From Fodinibacter sp963800505 (lineage in GTDB: Bacteria > Actinomycetota > Actinomycetes > Actinomycetales > Dermatophilaceae): a stretch of 64,000 nucleotides of DNA. The stretch lies in NCBI GenBank assembly GCA_963800505.1, contig CAWDBL010000032.1, positions 62,001 through 126,000 of the forward strand. Direction: 5' to 3'. The notes beneath the pieces are model-generated. The model did not search any database. It was not told the DNA's origin and saw only the letters and a list, made by a program, of their open reading frames with translations. The position numbers and the translations under genes are program-made. Position 1 is the first letter of the stretch. Each line of letters opens with the position of its first letter. Below, in pieces: positions 47,364 through 56,191 of the stretch.

Positions 47364-49019
47364 TCACTCCCACTCGATGGTGCCCGGCGGCTTGCTCGTG
47401 ATGTCGAGCACCACCCGGTTCACCTCGCGCACCTCGTTGGTGATGCGGGTCGAGATCTTCGCGAGCACGTCGTAGGGCACGCGGGTCCAGTCAGCCGTCA
47501 TCGCGTCCTCAGACGACACGGGCCGCAGCACCACCGGGTGACCGTAGGTGCGGCCGTCGCCCTGCACCCCGACCGAGCGCACGTCGCCGAGCAGCACCAC
47601 GGGGCACTGCCAGATCTCGCGGTCCAGCCCAGCAGCAGTCAGCTCCTCGCGGGCGATGAGGTCGGCAGCGCGCAGCACGTCGAGCCGTTCGGCGGTCACC
47701 TCACCGACGATCCGGATGCCGAGCCCGGGGCCGGGGAACGGCTGGCGCCACACGATCCCCTCCGGCACGCCGAGCTCGAGCCCGACCTGGCGCACCTCGT
47801 CCTTGAACAGCAGCCGCAGCGGCTCGACCAGCTTGAACTGCAGGTCGTCGGGCAGCCCGCCGACGTTGTGGTGCGACTTGATGTTCGCAGCGCCGGTGCC
47901 GCCACCCGACTCGACCACGTCGGGGTACAACGTGCCCTGCACCAGGAACTCGACCGGGTGGTCGGAGTCGTCGGAGTGCGAGCCGACGATATCGCGCGCC
48001 GCCTGCTCGAACACCCGGATGAACTCGCGGCCGATGACCTTGCGCTTCTCCTCCGGGTCGCTCACGCCGGCCAGTGCCGACAGGAAGCGCTCGCGGGCGT
48101 CGACGACGAGCAGGTCGACCCCGGTGGCCGCCACGAAGTCCTTCTCCACCTGCTCCGCCTCACCCGAGCGCAGCAGCCCGTGGTCGACGAACACGCAGGT
48201 CAGCTGGTCACCGACCGCCTTCTGCACCAGCGCCGCCGCCACCGACGAGTCGACGCCTCCGGACAGCCCGCAGATGACACGCGCCCCTCCGACCTGGGAG
48301 CGCACCGAGGCGACCAGGTCGTCGACGACGTTCGCCGCTGTCCACTCCCCCGACAGCCCGGCACCACGGAGCAGGAAGTTCTCGAGCACCTGCTGGCCGA
48401 ACGTCGAGTGCAGCACCTCCGGGTGCCACTGCACGCCGTAGAGCTTGCGCTCGTCGTCCTCGAACCCCGCGACCGGCGCCCCCGACGTCGTGGCGGTGAC
48501 CTTCATCCCGGCCGGCGCCTGCGACACCGAGTCGCCGTGGCTCATCCACACCGACTGGTCGGTCGGCTGCCCGTTGAACAGCGTCGACGACGTGTCGAGG
48601 ACGGACGCCGGCGTCGCGCCGAACTCGGACAGCCCGGTCTTCTCGACGGTGCCGCCGAGCGCCCGCGCCATCGCCTGGAAGCCGTAGCACATGCCGAACA
48701 CCGGCACCCCGGCCTGAAGCAGCGCGGGGTCGAGCGAGGGGGCGCCCTCCTCGTAGACCGACGACGGCCCGCCGGACAGGATCACCGCGGCGGGGTCCTT
48801 GGCGAGCATCTCGGCCACCGGCATGGAGTGCGGCACGACCTCGCTGAAGCACGAGGCCTCGCGCACCCGCCGTGCGATGAGCTGGGCGTACTGCGCGCCG
48901 AAGTCGACGACGAGCACGGGTCGGTCGGCGAGGTGCACCGGCTCGCCACCCTCGACAACCACGTGGTCGGGGTCGTCGTGGTGGGGCATGGCGGGGTCCG
49001 TGCTGGGGGCGTCGCTCAC
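47364..49019 (-). CDS. guaA: GMP synthase (glutamine-hydrolysing) GuaA
   Basis: GuaA converts XMP to GMP. The 551-residue protein has a class I glutaminase domain (FGAQYAQLIARRVRE, nucleophile Cys in GMCYGFQAM). The ATP-PPase loop is GLSGGVDSSVAAAL, and the C-terminal dimerisation domain ends RVVLDITSKPPGTIEWE. The GTG at 49019 is chosen because a TAGCCT -10 box lies seven bases upstream. That box overlaps the stop of the DUF3817 gene, so guaA has its own leaderless promoter inside a compact cluster. The N-terminus is about 25 residues longer than in E. coli. Confidence 0.96.
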   Translation of the reverse strand: MSDAPSTDPAMPHHDDPDHVVVEGGEPVHLADRPVLVVDFGAQYAQLIARRVREASCFSEVVPHSMPVAEMLAKDPAAVILSGGPSSVYEEGAPSLDPALLQAGVPVFGMCYGFQAMARALGGTVEKTGLSEFGATPASVLDTSSTLFNGQPTDQSVWMSHGDSVSQAPAGMKVTATTSGAPVAGFEDDERKLYGVQWHPEVLHSTFGQQVLENFLLRGAGLSGEWTAANVVDDLVASVRSQVGGARVICGLSGGVDSSVAAALVQKAVGDQLTCVFVDHGLLRSGEAEQVEKDFVAATGVDLLVVDARERFLSALAGVSDPEEKRKVIGREFIRVFEQAARDIVGSHSDDSDHPVEFLVQGTLYPDVVESGGGTGAANIKSHHNVGGLPDDLQFKLVEPLRLLFKDEVRQVGLELGVPEGIVWRQPFPGPGLGIRIVGEVTAERLDVLRAADLIAREELTAAGLDREIWQCPVVLLGDVRSVGVQGDGRTYGHPVVLRPVSSEDAMTADWTRVPYDVLAKISTRITNEVREVNRVVLDITSKPPGTIEWE

Positions 49020-49026
49020 GCGGCCA

Positions 49027-49032
49027 AGGCTA
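49027..49032 (-). promoter_or_regulatory. Leaderless -10 box (TAGCCT) for guaA
   Basis: TAGCCT on the minus strand is followed by seven bases and the GTG at 49019. It overlaps the TAG stop of the DUF3817 gene upstream. Confidence 0.45.
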
Positions 49033-49455
49033 CTGGCGCACCGCCGCAAGACCTGCCTCGACCTCACGCGCGACCCGGCGCTCGACCCAGAACGACAGGA
49101 ACGGCACGCAGCCGGCGAGCATGACGAGCGCCATCTTCGGCAGCGTCCACCCGACCTTGAAGCCGAGCAGCGCCGTGGCGACGAGGTAGACCATGTAGAT
49201 GAAGCCGTGCGGTTGCGGCCACCACGACAGCGGGTTGTCGGCGCCCTTCAACCCGAAGCCGTAGGAGAGCACGATCTCGACCACGAGCACGAGCAGGCCG
49301 ACACCCACGATGAACGCCATCACCTTGAAGAAGGTGAGGCGGGGGCGCACACCCTCGGCGTCCTCGATGCGCAGCGCTCCGGGCGCGGCCGACGAGGGGA
49401 TGCCGGGAGTCGAGGCGGCGGGGGTGCTGGGCTCAGGCGTCGTCACGCGAACCAT
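49030..49455 (-). CDS. DUF3817 membrane protein
   Basis: This protein of about 141 residues has an unstructured Pro/Ser/Thr-rich start and three membrane segments (about 43-66, 80-100 and 105-125). It has the family segments WWPQPHGFIYMVYLVATALLG and GCVPFLSFWVERRV. The family is widespread in Actinomycetota next to SURF1, as here; its role is unknown. The ATG at 49455 lies inside the end of the SURF1 gene (23-base overlap); GTG at 49446 is an alternative. Confidence 0.85.
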   Translation of the reverse strand: MVRVTTPEPSTPAASTPGIPSSAAPGALRIEDAEGVRPRLTFFKVMAFIVGVGLLVLVVEIVLSYGFGLKGADNPLSWWPQPHGFIYMVYLVATALLGFKVGWTLPKMALVMLAGCVPFLSFWVERRVAREVEAGLAAVRQ

Positions 49456-50254
49456 TGTCACCCGCGGCGACGGGCTCCTTGTCGACGGCCCCCGCGCGCT
49501 CGGGCTCCCCCGGCTCCCCGGCCGACTCCGACTCCGTCTCCGCCCGTGCCCGGCGTGACTCGTCGCGCACCATCCGCGCCCACATCCACAGCGTGAACGC
49601 CGCGAAGATCCACCACTGCACGGCATACGCCGCATTGCGCCACCGCACGCCGGTGTCGCCGACCGGCGTGGGCACGAGGGTCGGGGCGGATGCCGGCGCC
49701 GGGCTCTGTGACTCGAGGAACCCGAACGCGTTGTACAGCTCTCCGGGCCACGCGTTGACCAGCACGGACAGGTCGACAGAGCCGATCTGCCCCGGCGGCA
49801 CCGGGTCGGGCGACGGCGACTCCCCCGGCGCCAGGCCGCCGCGGATCGTCAGGGTGCCCTCCGGCGGGGGCGCGGCCGACCCGGCATCCGGCACGAAGCC
49901 CCGCACCACGGGCAGCGTGGCGCCGCCACGGTCGAGCACGAAAGGCGTGAGCACCCACAGACCCGACCGGCCCTCGAGCCGGCGCCCGGGCACCAGCAGC
50001 TGACCGTCAGCGACGTAGTGGCCGGTGGCGATGAACGGCCGCGACGACAGGTCGCCGCGGAACGGCGCGTGCGGCTGCAGCAACGTCGTCAGCTCGGCGG
50101 GGGCCTGCGCGCGCGCCTGCTCGACCGCCTCGCGGTGGGCGCTGCTCTCGGCGACGCCGAGCTGCCACCGGCCGAGCCAGACGAACGTGGCGCACAGCAC
50201 CAGCGCGAGCCCGAGCAGGCCGAGGAACCTCGGCGTCAGGGCGGTCCGCAGCAC
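49433..50254 (-). CDS. SURF1-family protein (cytochrome oxidase assembly)
   Basis: This 273-residue protein has an N-terminal membrane helix (about 10-28, ending LGRWQLG). The SURF1 core shows FRGDLSSRPFIATGHYVADG, GLWVLTPFVLDRG and VVRGFVP, and a second helix follows (YAVQWWIFAAFTLWMW, about 210-228). The charged C-terminal tail is rich in Glu. SURF1 helps insert haem into cytochrome aa3 oxidase. The GTG at 50254 is preceded by TAACCT at six bases, so the transcript is leaderless. It leads the SURF1-DUF3817 pair. Confidence 0.9.
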   Translation of the reverse strand: MLRTALTPRFLGLLGLALVLCATFVWLGRWQLGVAESSAHREAVEQARAQAPAELTTLLQPHAPFRGDLSSRPFIATGHYVADGQLLVPGRRLEGRSGLWVLTPFVLDRGGATLPVVRGFVPDAGSAAPPPEGTLTIRGGLAPGESPSPDPVPPGQIGSVDLSVLVNAWPGELYNAFGFLESQSPAPASAPTLVPTPVGDTGVRWRNAAYAVQWWIFAAFTLWMWARMVRDESRRARAETESESAGEPGEPERAGAVDKEPVAAGDNGSRDDA

Positions 50255-50260
50255 CCTTCG

Positions 50261-50266
50261 AGGTTA
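50261..50266 (-). promoter_or_regulatory. Leaderless -10 box (TAACCT) for SURF1
   Basis: TAACCT on the minus strand is followed by six bases and the GTG at 50254. Confidence 0.45.
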
Positions 50267-50337
50267 CGTCACCGCGAGGTGACGGCCGGCCGGTGTCTGG
50301 TGCGCAGCCGTCCGCCCCACGACGCCACGCTCGCCGC

Positions 50338-50343
50338 TAGGGT
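50338..50343 (+). promoter_or_regulatory. -10 box (TAGGGT) for the molybdoenzyme operon
   Basis: TAGGGT lies 57 bases before the ATG at 50401. The predicted leader of about 50 bases ends in GGAAGGAG, a strong ribosome-binding site eight bases before the start. Confidence 0.4.
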
Positions 50344-50400
50344 CGGCGCAGGCCCCGGCCCGGCAGCGCCGGGGGCGGTCCCGCGGAAGGAGCAGTCGCG

Positions 50401-50988
50401 ATGGCAGGGTTCCTCGGACGACGACGCGAGCACGACGACAACGTGCCGCCGGGCCAGTACGTCACGCACGACTTCCCGGTGCTCACGGCCGGTCCGACCG
50501 AGGTGGTGCCCACCGACACGTGGCAGCTGACCATCACCGACGGCACGGCCACCGGCACCTTCGACTGGCGCGGGCTGCTCGCGTTCGGCCTGCAGCCGCT
50601 GACCACCGACATCCACTGCGTCACGCACTGGTCGAAGCTCGGCACGTCGTGGCGAGGCGTGCCGGTGTCCACCCTGTTCGAGGCGGTGGGCGTCGACGAC
50701 CTGCCCTACGCCCTGGTCACCAGCTACGGCGGCTACACCACCAACCTGCCTGTCGAGGACCTCGTCGACCACGACGCCATGGTCGCCGTCGAGTTCGAGG
50801 GCGAGCCGCTGCGCGCCGAGCACGGCGGGCCGGCCCGGCTGCTGGTGCCGCACCTCTACCTGTGGAAGAGCGCGAAGTGGGTCACCCGCATCGAGCTCCT
50901 CGAGCACGACCACCCCGGGTTCTGGGAGGTCGCCGGCTACCACAACTACGGCGACCCGTTCCGCGAGCAGCGCTACCACGGCGACTGA
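50401..50988 (+). CDS. Small sulfite-oxidase-like molybdopterin protein
   Basis: This 195-residue protein has the SUOX molybdopterin fold: HCVTHWSKLGTSWRGVPVST carries the Mo-ligating Cys in DIHCVTHW, followed by TSYGGYTTNLPVEDL and GPARLLVPHLYLWKSAKWV. It lacks a signal peptide, a haem domain and the C-terminal dimer domain, so it is a minimal cytoplasmic form. It ends TGATG into a flavin reductase, its likely electron partner. The physiological substrate is unknown. Confidence 0.9.
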   Translation: MAGFLGRRREHDDNVPPGQYVTHDFPVLTAGPTEVVPTDTWQLTITDGTATGTFDWRGLLAFGLQPLTTDIHCVTHWSKLGTSWRGVPVSTLFEAVGVDDLPYALVTSYGGYTTNLPVEDLVDHDAMVAVEFEGEPLRAEHGGPARLLVPHLYLWKSAKWVTRIELLEHDHPGFWEVAGYHNYGDPFREQRYHGD

Positions 50989-51776
50989 TGAGCGAAACCT
51001 CGTCCATCACCGCACGACGGGTGGCGCCGCTGGCGCACCTCGCCTGGCGCGAGGCGTCGGTCGCGGCGGTCGTCGAGGAGACCGCCGACGCCCGCAGCCT
51101 CGTGCTCGACGTGCCCGGCTGGCCGGGCCACGTGGCCGGGCAGCACGTCGACGTGCGGCTCACGGCGCCCGACGGCTACCAGGCCACCCGCAGCTACTCG
51201 TTGTCGTCCGGCCCGGGCGAGCCACCCACCATCACCGTGCAGGAGGTGCCCGACGGCGAGGTCTCGACCTACCTGGTGCGAGACGTCGCGGTGGGCGACA
51301 CCATCGGCCTGCGCGGGCCGATCGGCGGCTACTTCGTGTGGACCGGGCAGCACCGCCCGCTGCTGCTCATCGGCGGCGGCTCGGGCCTGGCCCCGCTGCG
51401 AGCCATCTGGCGCGCCGCCGACCCCAGCGGCCCGACCGTCGTGCTCGCCTCGGTCACCATGGCCGCCCGCCTGCTGTACGCCGCGGAGCTCGCCGACCGC
51501 GTGCGCACCGGCACGGTCACCGCCACCGTCCACCTCTCCCGCGCCGAGGTGCCCGCGGATGCCGTGCGCACGGCGACGCCGCTCGAGGCGGTGACGCTCC
51601 GGGCGGGGCGGGTCGACACGGCATCCGTGCTGGCGGGGCTCGACGCCTGCGGTGGCATCGACGCCGAGCCTGCCGTCTTCGTCTGCGGACCGACCTCGTT
51701 CGTGGAGGCCGTGGTCGGGCTGCTCGGTGACGCCGGCCTCGACCCCCGCACCGTGCGGGCCGAGCGGTTCGGCTGA
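50988..51776 (+). CDS. FAD-binding ferredoxin-reductase-type oxidoreductase
   Basis: This 262-residue protein has the FAD motif RSYSLSSGPGEPP and the NAD(P) motif LLIGGGSGLAPLRAIW. It ends near FVCGPTSFVEAVVGLL. It has no iron-sulfur domain. It would pass electrons between NAD(P)H and the molybdenum protein encoded just upstream, whose stop overlaps its start by one base. The direction of flow is not known. Confidence 0.9.
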   Translation: MSETSSITARRVAPLAHLAWREASVAAVVEETADARSLVLDVPGWPGHVAGQHVDVRLTAPDGYQATRSYSLSSGPGEPPTITVQEVPDGEVSTYLVRDVAVGDTIGLRGPIGGYFVWTGQHRPLLLIGGGSGLAPLRAIWRAADPSGPTVVLASVTMAARLLYAAELADRVRTGTVTATVHLSRAEVPADAVRTATPLEAVTLRAGRVDTASVLAGLDACGGIDAEPAVFVCGPTSFVEAVVGLLGDAGLDPRTVRAERFG

Positions 51777-51848
51777 CGCCGTGCCAGCCCCGTTCCAGCA
51801 CAACGGCATCCACCCCATCCCCCACTCGCGAACGAGAGGCAGAGACCG

Positions 51849-52127
51849 ATGAGTGACCACGTCGACGGGAACGCCGTGATCGGCGCGCTCTCCCTGGCCC
51901 TCGGCACCGACGTCGCGCAGGGGTCGCTGGAGTGCGCGGGGTGCGGCGACACCCACGAGATCGCGCGCACCCACGTCTACCTCCGCTGCCCCGGCATGGT
52001 GCTGCGCTGCCCCGGGTGCGGCGCGGTGGAGGTCGTCATCGTGGAGATCCGGCACCGGCTCACCGCCACGCTGAGCGGCGTCGCGGCGCTGCGCACCCGC
52101 CCGGCCGGCGCACCCGCACCCGCGTGA
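51849..52127 (+). CDS. DUF6510-like small zinc-ribbon protein
   Basis: This 92-residue protein has two Cys pairs (ECAGCGD and LRCPGCG), spaced as in a zinc ribbon, and little else. Family name is assigned from size and company with sulfite-oxidase-like and reductase genes. It may be a structural or electron-carrying partner. GAGAGG lies upstream of the ATG. Its stop overlaps the MOSC start by four bases (GTGA). Confidence 0.75.
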   Translation: MSDHVDGNAVIGALSLALGTDVAQGSLECAGCGDTHEIARTHVYLRCPGMVLRCPGCGAVEVVIVEIRHRLTATLSGVAALRTRPAGAPAPA

Positions 52128-52615
52128 CCGAGCCCGACGCACCGCAGGTGGTCACGGCGATCAGCATCGCGCTCGCCACCAGGCTGCCGATGCGCGACAT
52201 CGAGCGCGTGCATGCCGAGGCCGGCGCCGGGCTCGTGGGCGACCGCTACCACGGCAGCAGGCACCGGCACGTCTCGGTGCAGTCGGCCACCGAGCTCGCC
52301 GAGAGCGCAGAACGGCTCGGGGCGCCGGTGCCGCACGACCGCACCCGCCGCAACCTCACGCTCAGCCACGGCGGCGTCGCGAAGCGTCCCGGCACGCGGG
52401 TGCGGGTCGGTGGGGCACTGCTCGAGGTCGTCCGCCCGTCGCCGCCCTGTCGCATCATGGACGACACCGTCGGGCCCGGCGCGGCCCGGGCGATGCACGA
52501 CCGCGGCGGCTCGATCTTCCGGGTGCTCGAGTCCGGTGACATCGCGGTCGGTGACGTCTGGCAGGTGCTCGAACCAGAGTTGGGTGCTGAGGTGGTTGCC
52601 CGGGCGACCGGCTGA
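52124..52615 (+). CDS. MOSC-domain protein
   Basis: This 163-residue protein is a stand-alone MOSC domain: HAEAGAGLVGDRYHGSRHRH, RRNLTLSHGGV and PPCRIMDDTVGPGAARAMH. The Cys in PPCRIMDD matches the conserved sulfur-carrying Cys. MOSC proteins transfer sulfur or bind molybdenum cofactor. It may therefore deliver or sulfurate the cofactor of the small oxidase three genes upstream. Its stop lies inside an imperfect hairpin. Confidence 0.9.
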   Translation: MTEPDAPQVVTAISIALATRLPMRDIERVHAEAGAGLVGDRYHGSRHRHVSVQSATELAESAERLGAPVPHDRTRRNLTLSHGGVAKRPGTRVRVGGALLEVVRPSPPCRIMDDTVGPGAARAMHDRGGSIFRVLESGDIAVGDVWQVLEPELGAEVVARATG

Positions 52616-52624
52616 GCCCCCAAC
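52579..52624. repeat. Inverted repeat before the ABC exporter pair
   Basis: GTTGGGTGCTGAGGTGG (52579-52595) pairs with the arm at 52608-52624 at 13 of 17 positions around a 12-base loop. The left arm nearly matches that of the hairpin at 56192. It covers the MOSC stop codon and may act as a terminator. Confidence 0.55.
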
Positions 52625-52673
52625 TCGGCTCGGGGGCTGAGAAACTCGTTCGCCCACAGGCACCTCCGACGCC

Positions 52674-52679
52674 TAGCGT
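52674..52679 (+). promoter_or_regulatory. -10 box (TAGCGT) for the ABC exporter operon
   Basis: TAGCGT lies nine bases before the ATG at 52689, with GGAGG directly after it. Transcription would start within two or three bases of the ATG, so the GGAGG is probably not in the mRNA. Confidence 0.4.
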
Positions 52680-52688
52680 GGAGGACTG

Positions 52689-54407
52689 ATGTCGCACGAC
52701 TACTGGCCCTACGCGATCGACGCGGACGAGGCCCCACCGGTTGATGCCGACCGCCTCCTGCTGTGGCTGGGTCGGCGCCAGTGGCGAACCATCGTGGGCG
52801 GCATCCTGTTCGGCGTCCCGTGGATGCTGTCCATCGCGCTGGTGCCGGCGGCGATCGGCAAGGCCATCGACGGGCTCGTCGCCCACGACGCACGATCGCT
52901 GCTCGTCTGGTCCGCCGCGATCATGGGGCTGGGCCTGCTGAGCGCCATCACCTCGAACGGCCGGCACTGGTTCGCCGTGCGTGGCTGGCTCATCTCGTCC
53001 TTCCGCACCGCGCTGCTCACCGAGCGCGCGGTCCGCCGGGCCGGGCCGGCGCTCACCCGGCGGATGCCGGCCGGCGAGGTCGTCACCAGCTTCGCCAGCG
53101 ACTTCTGGCGGCTGGGCAACGCCTTCGACATCACCGCGCGGATGGCCGGCGCGATCGTCGCGTTCGTGGTGGTGTCGATCATCCTGCTGCAGGGCTCGGT
53201 GCTGCTCGGCGTCATCATGCTGCTCGGCGGCCCCCTGCTGCTCGCGTCACTCACCCTGGTCATGCGCCCGCTGCAGAAGCGGCAGGCCGCCCAGCGGCAG
53301 GAGGCCGGGCTGCTCACCTCGCTCGGTGCCGACACCGTGGCCGGGCTGCGGGTGCTGCGCGGCATCGGTGGCGAGGACACCTTCCTGGCGCGCTACGCCG
53401 CGCAGTCCGGGCGGGTGCGCAACGCCGGGGTGCAGCTGTCCGGCATCCAGGCCACGCTCGACGCGGCCCAGGTGCTGCTGCCCGGCATCTTCGTCGTCAT
53501 CGTCGCCGGCGTGGGCGCGCACCTCGCGGTCGCCGGCGAGATCAGCCCCGGCCAGCTGGTGGCGTTCTACGGCTACACGGCCTTCCTCACCATGCCGCTG
53601 CGCACGGCGACGGAGTTCGTCGACAAGATGACCCGCGCCCGGGTGGCCGCCCGCCGCATCGTGCTCATCCTCGGCGTCGAGCCCGACCACGCGAGCACCG
53701 AGACCGGCGCGACGATCAACGGCTACGTCGTCGACCGGGGCTCCCCGCTCGTCGACCCGGTGACCGGCGTCGTCATCCAGCCCGGCCGGGTCACCGCGCT
53801 GGTCAGCGCCCGCCCGGAGGAGACCTCCGAGCTGGCCCACCGCCTGGGCCGCACCCGGCCCGGCCGGCACGGGGTGCGCTGGGGCGCGGTGCCGCTCGAC
53901 GACCTGCCGGTGGATGCCGTGCGCTCGCGCGTCGTGGTGTCCGAGGCCGACCCGCACCTCTTCAGCGGGCCGGTGCGCGAGGCCCTGGGCGGGGCCAGCG
54001 ACGAGGACCGCCACGCCGCCGTGTGGGTCACCAGCGCCTCCGACGCCCTTGACGCGCTCGAGCACGGCATGGACGGCGAGCTCGAGGAGCGTGGCCGGGC
54101 CCTGTCGGGCGGGCAGCGCCAGCGGGTGGCCCTCGCCCGGGCGCTGCTGCGCGACCCGGAGGTGCTCGTGCTCATCGAGCCGACCAGCGCCGTCGACGCC
54201 CACACCGAGGCGCGGATCGCCGAGCGGCTGGTCGCCCACCGGGCGGGCCGCACCACGGTGCTCGTCACCGCCAGCCCGCTGCTGCTCGACCGCGCCGACA
54301 CCGTCGTGCTGGTCGAGGGCGGCCGGGTGACCGCCACCGGGCGGCACCACGACCTGGTGCGGTCGCACCAGGCCTACCGCGACATCGTGCTGCGAGGTGG
54401 TGAGTGA
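52689..54407 (+). CDS. ABC exporter half-transporter with degenerate nucleotide site
   Basis: This 572-residue protein has a type IV exporter membrane domain (six helices, about 30-310) and a nucleotide-binding domain (about 340-572). The place of Walker A reads VSARPEETS (372-380), without the essential Lys. Walker B is VLVLIEP (492-498) with Ile for Asp. The His of the switch loop is missing (TASPLL). The signature LSGGQ (472-476) is intact. It therefore cannot bind ATP normally in its own site but can supply the signature to its partner. It pairs with the next gene, which it overlaps by one base. Confidence 0.92.
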   Translation: MSHDYWPYAIDADEAPPVDADRLLLWLGRRQWRTIVGGILFGVPWMLSIALVPAAIGKAIDGLVAHDARSLLVWSAAIMGLGLLSAITSNGRHWFAVRGWLISSFRTALLTERAVRRAGPALTRRMPAGEVVTSFASDFWRLGNAFDITARMAGAIVAFVVVSIILLQGSVLLGVIMLLGGPLLLASLTLVMRPLQKRQAAQRQEAGLLTSLGADTVAGLRVLRGIGGEDTFLARYAAQSGRVRNAGVQLSGIQATLDAAQVLLPGIFVVIVAGVGAHLAVAGEISPGQLVAFYGYTAFLTMPLRTATEFVDKMTRARVAARRIVLILGVEPDHASTETGATINGYVVDRGSPLVDPVTGVVIQPGRVTALVSARPEETSELAHRLGRTRPGRHGVRWGAVPLDDLPVDAVRSRVVVSEADPHLFSGPVREALGGASDEDRHAAVWVTSASDALDALEHGMDGELEERGRALSGGQRQRVALARALLRDPEVLVLIEPTSAVDAHTEARIAERLVAHRAGRTTVLVTASPLLLDRADTVVLVEGGRVTATGRHHDLVRSHQAYRDIVLRGGE

Positions 54408-56182
54408 TGTCGCCGCTGCTCGGCCGCACCGACCACGCCGCCCGCACCCTGCCGATCGCCTCGAGCGCCACGGTGCGCGCCCACACCGCAGTGCTGCTGC
54501 GCGACCACCGCGGCCCGCTGTCGAAGGTGCTCGGCTGGCACGTGGTCGCCGCGCTCGTCGCCCTGGTCGGGCCGTGGGTGATCGGCCAGGTGGTGCAGGA
54601 GGTGACCACCGGCGAGCGCAGCCTGGGCCGCATCGACCGGCTGATCGCCCTGCTGGTCGCGGCGATCCTCGTGCAGACCCTGCTGACCTGGGTGGCCAGG
54701 CGCGCCTCGTTCGTGCTGTCCGAGCGCATCTTCGCCCGGCTGCGCGAGGACTTCATCACCTCCTCGGTGCGGCTGCCCCTCTCCGTCGTGGAGCGGGCCG
54801 GCACCGGCGACCTCGTGGCGCGCACGACCAACGACGTGGAGTCGCTCGCGCACATCATCCGGTTCGGCATCCCCGCGATGGTCGTCGCGCTGACCACGGT
54901 GGTCGCGACGACGGTGGCGGCCTTCCTCATCTCCCCGCTGGCCGCGCTCTCGCTGCTCGCCGCGGCGCTGGTGCACGTGCCGAGCTCGCGCTGGTACCTC
55001 AAGCGTGCCGGCGACGGCTACCTCTGGGAGCACGCCTCCTACGCCCGGCTCAACGGCGTCGCCTCGGAGACCATCGAGGGTGCACAGACGATGGACGCCC
55101 TCGGCCTGCAGGAGGCTCGCGGCCGGCGCTTCCAGGAGGCGCTCGACGAGTGCGGCGACGCCGAGCGCTACACCCTGGGCCTGCGGATGCGCTGGTTCCC
55201 GTGGCTCGAGATCGGCTTCTTCCTGCCCATCGCCACGGCCGTGCTGTGGGGCGGGTGGCTGGCCTGGAACGGACACATCACCATCGCGGCCGCCACCGCC
55301 GTCACGCTCTACGTGCAGCAGCTCCTCGACCCGCTCGGTGAGCTGATCTCCTGGCTCGACGAGATCCAGTTCGCCGCAACGTCGTTGGCGCGCATCCTCG
55401 GGGTCTCGGAGGTGCCGCCCGACCGGGTGGCGACCGGGGCTGAGCCCGAGGGCGAGCAGGTCGACGTCGACGACGTGCGCTACTCGTACCGCGCGGGCCG
55501 CGACGTGCTGCACGGTGTCTCGCTCGGCCTGGTGCCCGGCGAGCGGCTCGCCATCGTGGGGCCGTCCGGGGCCGGCAAGTCGACCCTGGGCCGCCTGATG
55601 GCCGGTATCGACGGCCCCCGCACCGGCCGGGTGACCGGTGGCGGCGTGCCGCTGGTCGACCTCGCCCTGCCCGTGCTGCGTGGCGAGGTGGCCCTGGTGA
55701 CCCAGGAGCACCACGTGTTCGTCGGCACCCTGGCCGAGAACCTCCGGCTCCCCCGGCCCGACGCGACCGACGCCGAGCTGCGCGAGGCGCTGGCCGCCGT
55801 CGACGCCCTCGAGTGGGCGCAGGCGCTCCCCGACGGCCTCGACACGACGGTCGGCTCCGGTGGCCACGCGCTCACCGAGGCGCAGGCGCAGCAGCTGGCC
55901 CTGGCCCGGCTGGTGCTGGCCGACCCGCACACCCTGGTGCTCGACGAGGCGACCTCGCTGCTCGACCCGCGGGCCGCGCGGCACCTGGAGCGGTCGCTGG
56001 CCGCCGTCGTCGACGGGCGCACGGTCGTCGCCATCGCGCACCGGCTGCACACCGCCCACGACGCCGACCGGGTGGCCGTGGTCGAGGACGGCGTGGTGAG
56101 CGAGCTCGGGTCGCACGACGAGCTGATCGCCCGCGACGGGTCCTACGCCGCGCTGTGGCGCTCCTGGCGCGACGAGGGCTGA
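54407..56182 (+). CDS. ABC exporter half-transporter with intact Walker motifs
   Basis: This 591-residue protein has a six-helix membrane domain (about 35-320) and a nucleotide-binding domain. Walker A GPSGAGKST lies at 385-393, a Gln loop in VTQEHHVF, Walker B VLDEA at 511-515 with catalytic Glu, and switch His in AHRL near 545. The signature is altered to LTEAQ (489-493). Together with the upstream protein it forms a heterodimer with one working and one dead ATP site. The substrate is unknown; the family exports lipids, peptides or drugs. It is followed by a strong hairpin. Confidence 0.93.
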   Translation: MSPLLGRTDHAARTLPIASSATVRAHTAVLLRDHRGPLSKVLGWHVVAALVALVGPWVIGQVVQEVTTGERSLGRIDRLIALLVAAILVQTLLTWVARRASFVLSERIFARLREDFITSSVRLPLSVVERAGTGDLVARTTNDVESLAHIIRFGIPAMVVALTTVVATTVAAFLISPLAALSLLAAALVHVPSSRWYLKRAGDGYLWEHASYARLNGVASETIEGAQTMDALGLQEARGRRFQEALDECGDAERYTLGLRMRWFPWLEIGFFLPIATAVLWGGWLAWNGHITIAAATAVTLYVQQLLDPLGELISWLDEIQFAATSLARILGVSEVPPDRVATGAEPEGEQVDVDDVRYSYRAGRDVLHGVSLGLVPGERLAIVGPSGAGKSTLGRLMAGIDGPRTGRVTGGGVPLVDLALPVLRGEVALVTQEHHVFVGTLAENLRLPRPDATDAELREALAAVDALEWAQALPDGLDTTVGSGGHALTEAQAQQLALARLVLADPHTLVLDEATSLLDPRAARHLERSLAAVVDGRTVVAIAHRLHTAHDADRVAVVEDGVVSELGSHDELIARDGSYAALWRSWRDEG

Positions 56183-56191
56183 GACCCCGCA

